Source: CAMCHP01 sp036835325
GTDB taxonomy: Bacteria > Bacteroidota > Bacteroidia > Flavobacteriales_D > Sanyastnellaceae
Reading direction: 5' to 3'
NCBI GenBank assembly: GCA_036835325.1
Contig: DAITMF010000075.1
Location: forward strand, 1 to 10,671
Length of the DNA: 10,671 bases
The position numbers and the translations under genes were made by a program. How positions within the stretch are numbered: the stretch's first letter is position 1; each line of letters opens with the position of its first letter. Below, one piece after another: positions 1 through 6,604 of the stretch. The notes beneath the pieces are model-generated. The model was not told the origin of the DNA and searched no databases. It was given only the letters and a program-made list of their open reading frames with translations.

Positions 1-367
1 CGCTTAAATCGGCTCTCCCTACGGCGATGTCGCGTTCGTTCATGTGCCGAACGATGAGGTATACGATTAAGGTAAGCAGCAAAATCACAACGATGCTCAA
101 CACCACGGTTGAAACTTGGTTGAAGTTTCGGTCAAACCATGTGGGACCGAGGTCTTCCTCAATTTCGCCGGGTGGTTCAGCGTTTTCTTCTTCTTCAGGC
201 TCCGGAACTTTTTCGTCGCTGTAATCGTGGTCAGCGGCCAGACTTTCCCACTCGGTACGATCGAACATCGGAGGGGCATCGTCACTCATCCCCCGAAGGG
301 GAAAAAGCATAAAAAGCAGGCCGACGCACAGCCGCAGGTAGAGGAGGCGTTCAGCTGTCTTTTTCAA
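1..367 (-). CDS. Partial membrane protein, probably DUF4129 family (N-terminal 122 residues)
   Basis: This frame is open from a TTG at 367 to the left edge, so only the N-terminus is present. The translation starts MKKTAERLLYLRLCVGLLF, a basic then hydrophobic signal peptide or signal anchor (about 1-26). An acidic, proline-rich stretch follows (about 28-75, with a run of Glu near 58-61). A strong membrane helix (about 86-106, VVLSIVVILLLTLIVYLIV) leads into a cytoplasm-like basic stretch. The start overlaps the end of the SpoIIM gene by 17 bases, implying one transcript. An ATG at 289 also exists but would remove the signal peptide, so TTG is preferred by inference. In Bacteroidetes the gene after spoIIM is commonly a DUF4129 protein with this layout (signal peptide, acidic linker, helix, C-terminal domain). 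The diagnostic domain lies outside the window, so the family call is contextual. Confidence 0.68.
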   Translation of the reverse strand, partial: MKKTAERLLYLRLCVGLLFMLFPLRGMSDDAPPMFDRTEWESLAADHDYSDEKVPEPEEEENAEPPGEIEEDLGPTWFDRNFNQVSTVVLSIVVILLLTLIVYLIVRHMNERDIAVGRADLS

Positions 368-2258
368 GTCCGTAGGCTTTGGTTTTCAACTGGATGCGCT
401 CGATTTCGCTGATGAGTTCGCGGGCATCGGTGATTTCTGCGGCGGAGCCTTGGGCTCCGAAAACGGTGTGAATGAGCACTTGAACAAACGCGCCGACAGC
501 AGCGTGAAAGATGAAGATGTAAACGATTGTGGGGTATGCAAATGCCCACTCGTGCTCAGTTGAAATGTTGTTGCCGATAATGTCATAGAGCAAATACAGC
601 AATGGAGCGCTAACAATTGACATGCCGGCCATGAGTACGAGCAACTGAGCGTAGAAGGCACCGAAGATGAGCAAGCCTCCTTTGCGAAAAAGTGCGAAGC
701 TACGCGTGGTGGCCGTGATGAAGATGTGGCCTTCGAGCTGAGCCGTTGCGAATTGCAGCAAAAAGAAGGGCCAAGCAAGGCTGCAAACCAAGGCCGTGAG
801 GACGATGCTATCGTCGTCGCCGGTGTTGATGAGGAGCGGAATCAGCAGAAAGAATGCCGCCGCGAAGCTGTTGGCCAAAAGGCGCCGCTTGCGACCGGCA
901 TGGGGTTTGAAGTTGGGCCTTCGGTGGCGCAGGTAGGCCTTTGTCGACCACCAAAGGAGGAAGCTGAACACGATGTAAAGCGGAGGGAGTATGAGGAGAT
1001 CCTGACCTGCCCTAAAAAAGGGTTCAGCTTCGTCCCAAAACCAAAAGCCGTCGAAGAAGCTTGAGATGAGGTCACCGCCGTAGTAGTTTGGCGCATAGCG
1101 GCTGGCGAACAGTTCGATGGGCGTTGTTGCTACGTAGAAGGCGGTGATGAATGCGGCGCCGAGTACACTCATGACGACGTGCCGATTGGCAGCCGGTAGG
1201 TAGCTTCTCCAGCCGTTGTTGACGATTTCACCGGTTGGCCTGATTCCGGCGGCCTCGCCTTCGTCTTCGGAATCCGCAAAGGTTTCTTCTTCGGTGGGGT
1301 CACTTGTTAAACCGCGTTTGTAACGGCGGTATGGATAAACCACGAAGTACCCCACTACGAGCCCGGCCGACAGCAGAACCACTAAGCCTCGGATGAAGTT
1401 TGGGGCATTGGTAAACCGTGTGGCGAAGCCTTCAATGAACCCGGCGACGACCAAAAAGGCGCTTACACCAAGCATGATGCGGATGCCGTGCCGTGCAGAA
1501 ATGAGCAGGGCCTGCAAACGGCTGTAGCTTCCGGGGTGCACAAGGCCGCGACCGAGCGTCATGCCGGCAGCTCCGGCAAGTACGATCATGCTCAATTCGA
1601 GGGTGCCATGCAGCATCACTGCATAGAACATTTCTCCGAACAGTTTGCGTTCAATGAAGAACCAAAAGAAGGCGCCAACCATCACGGCGTTTGATAGCAC
1701 AATGAAGATTGAACCTGCTTGAAACAACAGCCCGAGCAAGAAGCAAAGCACACCGACGCGAATGTTGTTCCAGGTGATTTCAAGGAAGGTTTCAAGCATG
1801 CCTCCTTGGCCGTACACGCCCATGGGGTTGCCATTGGCGATGTTTTGCTCGGTCATCTCCACATACCCTTCGCCCAAGATGAGGCTTACAAAGCCGGGGT
1901 CATGTGCTGAAGAGAGCATTCCGATGCCCATTCCGAGGAGAAAAATCAGGAACGATGCGAGCAGCGTTTTGCGGGCATGCCAAATGGCATCGGGCAGGTC
2001 GGCTTTCCAAAAGTTCGTGAAAGCGCCTTTTTCGCGTCGTCGGTTGCGGTAGACTTTGTGGTAAACGTACTGCGCAATACCGTTGATGTACACCCTCACC
2101 GAACGGTTCGGATAGTACGTTCGGGCAAACGACAGGTCATCGGTGGTTTCAACGAACAGCCGGCTTAATCGTTCGGCGTCGGCTGAGCCACTGTTCAGCA
2201 CGCGTTCGAAATCAGCCCACTTTTCTTTATTTTGACCGATAAAATCGGTTTCGCGCAT
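351..2258 (-). CDS. SpoIIM-family (stage II sporulation protein M) membrane protein with long C-terminal membrane extension
   Basis: 635-residue polytopic membrane protein. The N-terminus (RETDFIGQNKEKWADFE, then a helical segment through about 95) is characteristic of Bacteroidetes SpoIIM-like proteins. Membrane helices are visible at about 97-116, 165-202, 213-236, 258-278 and 288-310, corresponding to the SpoIIM domain. An acidic linker (about 319-345, many Asp/Glu) separates a second membrane half with helices near 361-380, 420-438, 458-476, 484-504, 526-558 and 574-598. It ends in a charged helix (about 606-632). In Bacillus, SpoIIM acts in septal peptidoglycan remodelling with SpoIID and SpoIIP; in non-sporulating Bacteroidetes the role is unknown. 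Family members in this phylum are, from memory, about 320-330 residues, so this is roughly double and may be a fusion. It is divergent from an RDD gene and overlaps the downstream gene by 17 bases. The ATG start fits the conserved N-terminus. Confidence 0.87.
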   Translation of the reverse strand: MRETDFIGQNKEKWADFERVLNSGSADAERLSRLFVETTDDLSFARTYYPNRSVRVYINGIAQYVYHKVYRNRRREKGAFTNFWKADLPDAIWHARKTLLASFLIFLLGMGIGMLSSAHDPGFVSLILGEGYVEMTEQNIANGNPMGVYGQGGMLETFLEITWNNIRVGVLCFLLGLLFQAGSIFIVLSNAVMVGAFFWFFIERKLFGEMFYAVMLHGTLELSMIVLAGAAGMTLGRGLVHPGSYSRLQALLISARHGIRIMLGVSAFLVVAGFIEGFATRFTNAPNFIRGLVVLLSAGLVVGYFVVYPYRRYKRGLTSDPTEEETFADSEDEGEAAGIRPTGEIVNNGWRSYLPAANRHVVMSVLGAAFITAFYVATTPIELFASRYAPNYYGGDLISSFFDGFWFWDEAEPFFRAGQDLLILPPLYIVFSFLLWWSTKAYLRHRRPNFKPHAGRKRRLLANSFAAAFFLLIPLLINTGDDDSIVLTALVCSLAWPFFLLQFATAQLEGHIFITATTRSFALFRKGGLLIFGAFYAQLLVLMAGMSIVSAPLLYLLYDIIGNNISTEHEWAFAYPTIVYIFIFHAAVGAFVQVLIHTVFGAQGSAAEITDARELISEIERIQLKTKAYGLEKDS

Positions 2259-2267
2259 GCGGCAGGT

Positions 2268-2275
2268 TACCTTTG
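2268..2275 (+). promoter_or_regulatory. Candidate Bacteroidetes -7 promoter element for the RDD gene
   Basis: TACCTTTG matches the Bacteroidetes -7 consensus TAnnTTTG exactly and lies about 38 bases before the ATG at 2313, in the 54-base divergent gap between spoIIM and the RDD gene. The same octamer drives the tRNA-Phe gene in this window. A good -33 TTTG at the usual distance is not evident. For the opposite strand, TATCTTTA (2297-2290) is a one-mismatch candidate for spoIIM. Confidence 0.5.
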
Positions 2276-2312
2276 TTGGAGAATTGAGCTAAAGATAAGA
2301 AACAAGAATCGG

Positions 2313-3050
2313 ATGAAATCCATCGAACTGCAAACAACGCAAAATGTTCGCATCAACTATGAGCTTGCTGCGGCACGCGAAAGGGTGGTGGCATTCGTGA
2401 TTGACGTGGCTGCACTGGCGATTAGTTTGTTCATTATCACGTTTTTGGGTGTGATGTTGTTTGCCCAAGGTGCAAATGAGATCATGGTCATGCTGTACTT
2501 TCTGGGCTTAGGCCTCGTGGTGACTTTTTATTCGTTGGTGTTTGAAGTATACAACAACGGACAAACACTCGGCAAGATGGTGATGAAGATTCAGGTGATG
2601 CGGATGGATGGACGTCAGCTGGTGTTTACCGATTACCTTCTGCGTTGGATTTTCAGGTTGATTGACATTTGGTTTTCGCTGGGTGCAATAGCGGTGGTTA
2701 TGGTGAGCAGCTCGTCGAAGGCGCAGCGCTTGGGTGATTTGGTTTCAAACACGGTAGTTGTGCGCACACGGCCCCGGATGCCTGTAACCCTCAAAGATGT
2801 GCTGCGCATTGAAACCGCTTCGGTGCATACCCCCAGTTACCCGGCTGTACGCCAGTTCAAAGAGCGTGACATGATGGTGCTCAAGCAAACCGTTGACCGT
2901 GCAGCCCGTTACCGCAATCCTGCGCACTCAAAGGCGCTCAACCTTGCCGCGCAACGCGCTGCAGAGCTGATTGGGCTTGATAAGGTTCCGGGCGATCCGG
3001 AGCAGTTTTTGCGGACATTAATTAAAGACTACATTGTTCTTACCCGCTAA
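2313..3050 (+). CDS. RDD family membrane protein with soluble C-terminal tail
   Basis: 245-residue protein. RDD-family features are visible: the first motif ARERVVAFVID (Arg24, Asp31) at the start of membrane helix 1 (about 25-51), helix 2 (about 57-79), the loop motif GQTLGKMVMKIQV (83-95), an Arg-rich third helix region (about 110-131), and AQRLGDLVSNTVVV (137-150, Asp142). A hydrophilic tail of about 95 residues (151-245) follows and is probably cytoplasmic; it has no motif I recognise. RDD proteins are small membrane proteins, mostly of unknown function, some implicated in ion transport. The start is the ATG at 2313 because the N-terminus MKSIELQTTQNVRINYELA resembles homologues beside spoIIM in this phylum. 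An upstream ATG at 2232 would extend into spoIIM. The gene is divergent from spoIIM, and its 3' end overlaps the convergent RDD gene by 11 bases. Confidence 0.88.
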   Translation: MKSIELQTTQNVRINYELAAARERVVAFVIDVAALAISLFIITFLGVMLFAQGANEIMVMLYFLGLGLVVTFYSLVFEVYNNGQTLGKMVMKIQVMRMDGRQLVFTDYLLRWIFRLIDIWFSLGAIAVVMVSSSSKAQRLGDLVSNTVVVRTRPRMPVTLKDVLRIETASVHTPSYPAVRQFKERDMMVLKQTVDRAARYRNPAHSKALNLAAQRAAELIGLDKVPGDPEQFLRTLIKDYIVLTR

Positions 3051-3534
3051 ACGGGTTTTTTCGGATGACTTTGGTACGGCTGATGCTGTCGTGACCGGCG
3101 CGTCTTTGGTGGTCAAACACCACCATCACGGCTTCTCCGGGGATGAGTCTGCACAATGTACGTAGTGCGATTTGACCCGGTTTTGCGGGTTGTCCATTGC
3201 TGTCAACAATCACCGTCCCGCTTACGATTTTGCCAATGCTCTGACCGCCGGTGAGCAACTCCATCCCTCCAACCAAAATCAAATACACAAGAACGGGGAT
3301 GAGGTTGGCAATGGCTCCTTCAAACAACCACACGGGCACCGAAGAGCTTTGTTGGTAAAGGTAGTACACGGCAGAGAGGAGCATGTAGTAGGCAATGGCT
3401 GTAGCGACCACATCTGCGAAAAAGCCCATAAATCGCCGTGCCGGCTCAGGGTAATCAAATTCGGTGTCTCCGGCTTTGACCAGCGGGTCGTCCCACAAGT
3501 TTTCGTCGTCGTTGTTTACAGGTTGGGTATTCAT
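3040..3534 (-). CDS. RDD family membrane protein (third gene of aroB unit)
   Basis: 164-residue protein with a hydrophilic acidic N-terminus (1-30), the RDD start motif around Arg33/Arg34 and Asp41 (ARRFMGFFADVVATAIAYY), and hydrophobic segments at about 38-60, 72-95 and 125-140. It has the family loop GGQSIGKIVSGTVIVDSNGQ (96-115) and a terminal RAGHDSISRTKVI motif (145-157) corresponding to the last conserved Asp of the family. No function beyond membrane localisation can be assigned. Its ATG overlaps the TGA of the preceding RDD gene (ATGA, 3531-3534), indicating translational coupling. Its end overlaps the convergent plus-strand RDD gene by 11 bases. It is a paralogue of both neighbouring RDD proteins, but the sequences are well diverged. 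Confidence 0.85.
   Translation of the reverse strand: MNTQPVNNDDENLWDDPLVKAGDTEFDYPEPARRFMGFFADVVATAIAYYMLLSAVYYLYQQSSSVPVWLFEGAIANLIPVLVYLILVGGMELLTGGQSIGKIVSGTVIVDSNGQPAKPGQIALRTLCRLIPGEAVMVVFDHQRRAGHDSISRTKVIRKNPFSG
3042..3061 (+). terminator. Intrinsic terminator containing the RDD stop codon
   Basis: ACCCG (3042-3046), loop CTAAA, CGGGT (3052-3056), followed by a run of six T (3056-3061). The TAA stop of the plus-strand RDD gene (3048-3050) falls in the loop. The stem is only 5 bp but GC-rich with a proper U-tract. In the opposite direction the hairpin is not followed by T residues, so it should act on the plus strand only. It also encodes the last residues (PFSG) of the convergent gene. 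Confidence 0.6.
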
Positions 3535-3968
3535 CGGGCGTGGTATTCAAACACTTCACAATTGGCCAAGCGGTCGTGCCAGCGAAGGCCAATAAAAAAC
3601 AACAGAGGGTACAAGGGAATCAGGCGCAAGCTCGTTCGCAATACAATCGCAGCTGTGCTGGGTTTGGTACCATTCGCGCTGCGCACCACCGTTGAGCTCA
3701 GCCACTTACCGAGTGTTCGGCCGCCGCTTGCCTCGGCCGAAAAGTAGTACAGCCATTGCACAACCAGAAAGAGAAGTGGAAGGGTAAAGCTGCCCCGACC
3801 AAAAATTCGCAACCCTGAATTTATCTGAACCATGAACCAAAGGCCGAGGTAGGTCAATAGGCCAATGGCCAGAAGATCGACAATGCCGTTGGCCATGCGT
3901 TTGGCAAATGGTGCAGGCACAGAGTACCGATGTTCATCAGGCACAAGTGCGTCGTCGAGCAGTGTCAT
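3531..3968 (-). CDS. RDD family membrane protein (second gene of aroB unit)
   Basis: 145-residue protein. After a short soluble N-terminus, PAPFAKRMANGIVDLLAIG (19-37) carries the first RDD motif (Arg24, Asp31) and enters membrane helix 1 (about 27-49). Helix 2 is at about 61-78. The loop SGGRTLGKWLSSTVV (81-95) is the classical RDD loop, then LRTSLRLIPLYPLLFFIGL (110-128) forms the third membrane region, followed by WHDRLANCEVF (130-140) with the terminal conserved Asp132. It is about the minimal RDD length. The ATG overlaps the aroB stop in ATGA (3965-3968), and the TGA overlaps the next RDD start in the same way, so the three genes form one coupled unit. The biological role is unknown; a pair of small RDD proteins could form a hetero-oligomer, which is inference only. 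Confidence 0.87.
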   Translation of the reverse strand: MTLLDDALVPDEHRYSVPAPFAKRMANGIVDLLAIGLLTYLGLWFMVQINSGLRIFGRGSFTLPLLFLVVQWLYYFSAEASGGRTLGKWLSSTVVRSANGTKPSTAAIVLRTSLRLIPLYPLLFFIGLRWHDRLANCEVFEYHAR

Positions 3969-5011
3969 CGTGCAGCGATGTTGGTGAGTGCTTCGTTGAA
4001 TTCGTCGAAACTCACGTGGCAGTCGGTCACCGCTGCCCCGATGCGGTCAAGCAGCACAAAAAGCACATTTCCGGAGTCATTTTTTTTGTCGTGTTGCACA
4101 ATGGCCCAAAGCTGTTCAGCGCTGTAAGCTTGAAAATACGGCATGACTTCGAAGTGAGCCAAAAGGTGTGACGTGCAAGCGGTCGCTGTTGCGCTATCGA
4201 ACTTTCGCAACTTACTTGAAAGCTCAATGGCAACGCACATACCCGCAGCGACTGCTTCACCATGCAGCAGCGGTTGGTTGCTTAAGAGGCTGAGTGCTTC
4301 GAAGGCATGCCCTGCCGTATGTCCAAAATTCAAGATTTTTCGCTCGCCCTTTTCGTGCGGGTCGCGGGCCACGATGGAGTTTTTAATTTCGGCTGACGCC
4401 GGGATGAGCGTGTAGAGTGCTTCGCGTCCGATATCTACCGCAGTTTCAAGAGCAGTCAGGTGCTGCGGGTCAGCAATTAGAGCATGTTTGTACATTTCGG
4501 CATAGCCCGCCATGAATTCGCGATTGGGCAGGGTATCAAGCCATGCGGTGCTGAAGTACAGAGCGTCGGGCCATGAGAAGCTGCCTATTTGGTTTTTGGC
4601 TGTATCGAGGTTAATGCCGGTTTTTCCACCGATGGATGCATCGACGAGGGCAAGGAGCGAGGTTGGGACATATATATAAGGTATACCTCGCTTGAAGGTC
4701 GAGGCCACGAAGCCGCCCAAATCGGTCACCATGCCACCACCGAGGCAGATGAGGCAGCTGTTTCGGTCGGTACCGAGTTCAAGCAGCGATTGCCAAATAC
4801 CGGCTGCGACTTCGAGCGATTTCGACCCTTCTCCCGGTTCAACCTCAATCACTTCGGCTTCGCTCAGCGGTTCGCATGACAAGGTGAGTGCGTGAAGGCA
4901 GTGTTCGGTGGTGTTGCTGTCGGTTAAGATGATGCAGCGGCTGTACCCGCGTTCGTTGATGAACGCGGTGAGGTCTTCGGTGCTGCGCAGCAATGTGGGG
5001 TATGACGGCAT
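3965..5011 (-). CDS. aroB: 3-dehydroquinate synthase
   Basis: 348-residue enzyme converting DAHP to 3-dehydroquinate, the second step of the shikimate pathway in the cytoplasm, using NAD and a divalent metal. The diagnostic NAD-binding block GGGMVTDLGGFVASTFKRG (91-109) and VPTSLLALVDASIGGKTGIN (125-... region, 115-134) are intact. Metal ligands are visible as Glu172 in AGYAEMYKHAL, His231 in NFGHTAGHAFE and His250 in LHGEAVAAGM. HDKKND (307-312) matches the conserved substrate-binding loop. The length fits the family (about 340-370). The start is the ATG at 5011 because longer versions would begin in the upstream terminator hairpin or the tRNA. It overlaps the next RDD gene in ATGA. No promoter fits in the 13 bases between the upstream terminator and the start, so expression may depend on read-through from tRNA-Phe. 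Confidence 0.96.
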   Translation of the reverse strand: MPSYPTLLRSTEDLTAFINERGYSRCIILTDSNTTEHCLHALTLSCEPLSEAEVIEVEPGEGSKSLEVAAGIWQSLLELGTDRNSCLICLGGGMVTDLGGFVASTFKRGIPYIYVPTSLLALVDASIGGKTGINLDTAKNQIGSFSWPDALYFSTAWLDTLPNREFMAGYAEMYKHALIADPQHLTALETAVDIGREALYTLIPASAEIKNSIVARDPHEKGERKILNFGHTAGHAFEALSLLSNQPLLHGEAVAAGMCVAIELSSKLRKFDSATATACTSHLLAHFEVMPYFQAYSAEQLWAIVQHDKKNDSGNVLFVLLDRIGAAVTDCHVSFDEFNEALTNIAAR

Positions 5012-5024
5012 AAGACGAAGAAAC

Positions 5025-5056
5025 AAAAAAACCGGATGCGCTAACATCCGGTTTTT
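5025..5056 (-). terminator. Strong Rho-independent terminator after tRNA-Phe
   Basis: AACCGGATG (5030-5038) pairs perfectly with CATCCGGTT (5045-5053) around a six-base loop, and flanking A and T runs extend the stem to about 12 bp. On the minus strand the hairpin is followed by a run of T residues, right for terminating tRNA-Phe. The symmetrical A/T flanks make it potentially bidirectional. It ends 13 bases before the aroB start codon. Confidence 0.85.
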
Positions 5057-5057
5057 G

Positions 5058-5130
5058 TGGTACCACCTGGATTCGAACCAGGGACACAAGGATTTTCAGT
5101 CCTTTGCTCTACCAACTGAGCTATGGTACC
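5058..5130 (-). tRNA. tRNA-Phe(GAA)
   Basis: 73-nt cloverleaf read on the minus strand. The acceptor stem GGTACCA pairs with TGGTACC and the discriminator base is A. The D arm is GCTC/GAGC with loop AGTTGGTA. The anticodon stem AAGGA/TCCTT encloses loop CTGAAAA with anticodon GAA. A five-base variable region GTGTC is followed by a T arm CCTGG/CCAGG with loop TTCGAAT. The 3' CCA is not encoded (the next bases are CAA), as is common in Bacteroidota. It has its own promoter just upstream and a strong terminator directly downstream, then aroB. Confidence 0.97.
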
Positions 5131-5142
5131 AACTCAGGGCTG

Positions 5143-5172
5143 CAAAGGTAACAAATACATTGAATCGACAAA
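5143..5172 (-). promoter_or_regulatory. Promoter of tRNA-Phe (-33 TTTG, -7 TACCTTTG)
   Basis: On the minus strand TTTG (5172-5169) and TACCTTTG (5150-5143) are separated by 18 bases, a good match to the Bacteroidetes primary-sigma consensus TTTG-N(about 19)-TAnnTTTG. The tRNA 5' end is 13 bases after the -7 element, leaving a short leader. A 7-bp inverted repeat, CAGGGCT/AGCCCTG (5135-5141 and 5172-5178), brackets it. Confidence 0.75.
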
Positions 5173-5189
5173 GCCCTGTGGTAAAAAAA

Positions 5190-6080
5190 TCATTGGCGTT
5201 TGACGTTAACCTCTCCAAACGAGTTGGTTATGGTAAGGCGATTTTGCGATTGTTGTCCGATCTCAGCGTCAATGGAGCGTGATGTAAAGGCCTCCTTGTC
5301 GCTAATGATGCGGGCGTCACGTGGCAGGTCAACATCGCCAAAACCGCTTTGTGCCTCTACCAAAAACGATGCGTTAGCTGCCAACGTGAGCTTTGTTTCG
5401 CCAAATTCGTTGTTCACGTGAAGGGTGGCTACAGTGGCGTTCACCAAGTCAACGGTTAAGTTTCCGAAAGAGCAGCGCAGTTGGGCATTTCCGTTGAGTG
5501 CTCCGATGCGCAACTCGCCGAATTCAGATTGGTAGTTGCCTGATGCTGCGGTATTGATTTGTGTTTTGCCGTAGCTGCTTTTTACAGTGTTGTCGTTGCC
5601 GGTAAGTTTCCCAACGGTCATGCTGCCAAAGCCTGAATTCAGTTTTGCTGTTCCGCTAAAGTCTCCAATGGTGGCGCTTCCAAATTGGTGATCGACATCG
5701 AGTTGGTTGCCCGCAGGGGCTTTCACCGTGACAATGATTTTGAAGTTTTCCCCTTTGTTGTTCCATTCTGAGCCGGTGTCGGTGGTAACCGAGACTTCGT
5801 TGCGTGAGCCTTTGATGGTTACTTTTAAGCGGTCGAGCAGTTTTTGGGCTTTGTCAGCGTTTGATGCATCGACTTCAACGCGCACTTCTATGGTGACGGT
5901 GTTTCCCGGTACCGATTGCACGTTAAGTTCACTGAACGAAGACCGCACATTCACAACGGCGTTTGATTGCACTTCGTAGCGTTCGAAGTAGGTGCGGTCA
6001 AAGCGCTGTTTTTTGGCGAGCCCGGCGAAGGGTAGGCATAAGCAAAGAAGGAGGAATGGAATGCGGTAGATCGTGTTCAT
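5190..6080 (-). CDS. Exported FG-turn repeat protein, DUF4097/putative adhesin-like
   Basis: 296-residue protein with a signal peptide (MNTIYRIPFLLLCLCLPFAGLA, cleavage likely after about 22). After a beta-rich N-terminal part (about 35-125), a run of beta turns recurs about every 17-21 residues, each with an aromatic-Gly pair after one or two small/polar residues: Phe133, Phe151, Tyr170, Phe187, Phe205, Phe226, Phe247 and Phe288, for example HQFGSATIGDFSG and QSEFGELRIGALNG. This pattern predicts a right-handed beta-solenoid, as in DUF4097-type putative adhesins. It is probably periplasmic or on the cell surface. The ATG overlaps the anti-sigma stop (ATGA, 6077-6080), so it is the third gene of the sigma operon and a likely target or sensor partner. 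The exact function is unknown; no catalytic residues are evident. No convincing terminator follows the stop. Confidence 0.8.
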   Translation of the reverse strand: MNTIYRIPFLLLCLCLPFAGLAKKQRFDRTYFERYEVQSNAVVNVRSSFSELNVQSVPGNTVTIEVRVEVDASNADKAQKLLDRLKVTIKGSRNEVSVTTDTGSEWNNKGENFKIIVTVKAPAGNQLDVDHQFGSATIGDFSGTAKLNSGFGSMTVGKLTGNDNTVKSSYGKTQINTAASGNYQSEFGELRIGALNGNAQLRCSFGNLTVDLVNATVATLHVNNEFGETKLTLAANASFLVEAQSGFGDVDLPRDARIISDKEAFTSRSIDAEIGQQSQNRLTITNSFGEVNVKRQ

Positions 6081-6604
6081 GGTGTTTCTGTTTTATTGGG
6101 GATGGATGAAGGCGTTTGACGTTGAGCGGTCATGCGTGCGATTGTGCGTGAACGCTCAACGAGCCGTAATTGTTGATCGTAATTCGTTAGGATGGCGTTT
6201 TCAACGGATGAGTGTCCTGTTTGTAACCAAAGTCGGTAGAGTCGACCTTCTTCGGCTTCCAAGCGCAAGAGGACCGAATCGAGTTCAGGTACCGACTCAG
6301 TAATTAGCAGGGGGTCAGCCTTGGCACTGTCAAGTTTGCCCAAAACAATTTCAGACCCGCGGACAAAGTGCAGGGAGTGGATGGGCGCGATGCCCGATTC
6401 GCCGGGTTGGTCAAAAGGCAGCATCCAGATAAAAATCACCACGGCTGCCGCAGCCGCTGCGGCTACTGTATAGACCAGCCGGAAGCGGCTTTTGGGTTTT
6501 GATGGCCCGAGGCGTTGTTCAAACCGCTCGAAGTGCCCTTCCGGCAAAGATTCGTTTTGCTCGCTGAGTGCCTTCTTGATTCGGTTGTCAAATGCGCTGT
6601 TCAT
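6077..6604 (-). CDS. Membrane-anchored anti-sigma-factor-like protein
   Basis: 175-residue single-pass protein. The cytoplasmic N-terminus (1-40) carries LPEGHFERFEQRL (20-32), a motif typical of small Bacteroidetes proteins encoded after ECF sigma genes. A membrane helix with an Ala-rich core (about 42-64, LVYTVAAAAAAAVVIFIWML) follows, then a periplasmic, largely helical charged region (about 100-160) and a polar tail. No His-x3-Cys-x2-Cys zinc motif is present, so it is not a ZAS-type anti-sigma. The role as an anti-sigma is inferred from position and architecture. The start ATG at 6604 lies inside the sigma gene (17-base overlap); an ATG at 6643 would add 13 residues overlapping the sigma gene further and break the usual N-terminal layout. 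The 3' end is ATGA-coupled to the FG-repeat protein. Confidence 0.72.
   Translation of the reverse strand: MNSAFDNRIKKALSEQNESLPEGHFERFEQRLGPSKPKSRFRLVYTVAAAAAAAVVIFIWMLPFDQPGESGIAPIHSLHFVRGSEIVLGKLDSAKADPLLITESVPELDSVLLRLEAEEGRLYRLWLQTGHSSVENAILTNYDQQLRLVERSRTIARMTAQRQTPSSIPNKTETP

Noticed and set aside
726..1064. Plus-strand frame of 112 codons
   Set aside because: It is antisense to the spoIIM membrane region; the charged product is the usual mirror of hydrophobic codons.
351..2258. Evidence of endospore formation from a SpoIIM homologue
   Set aside because: The SpoIIM domain is widespread in non-sporulating Bacteroidetes, and no other sporulation gene is present here.
2232..2312. Upstream ATG adding 27 residues to the plus-strand RDD protein
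   Set aside because: It lies within spoIIM and upstream of the TACCTTTG promoter element, and the extra residues do not resemble an RDD N-terminus.
3172..3747. Plus-strand frame of 191 codons spanning both small RDD genes
   Set aside because: It crosses two well-supported, coupled minus-strand genes with family motifs; the translation has no domain features.
5012..5089. Longer aroB start in the tRNA region (up to 374 residues)
   Set aside because: It would put the N-terminus inside tRNA-Phe or the terminator stem; the 348-residue form matches the usual family length.
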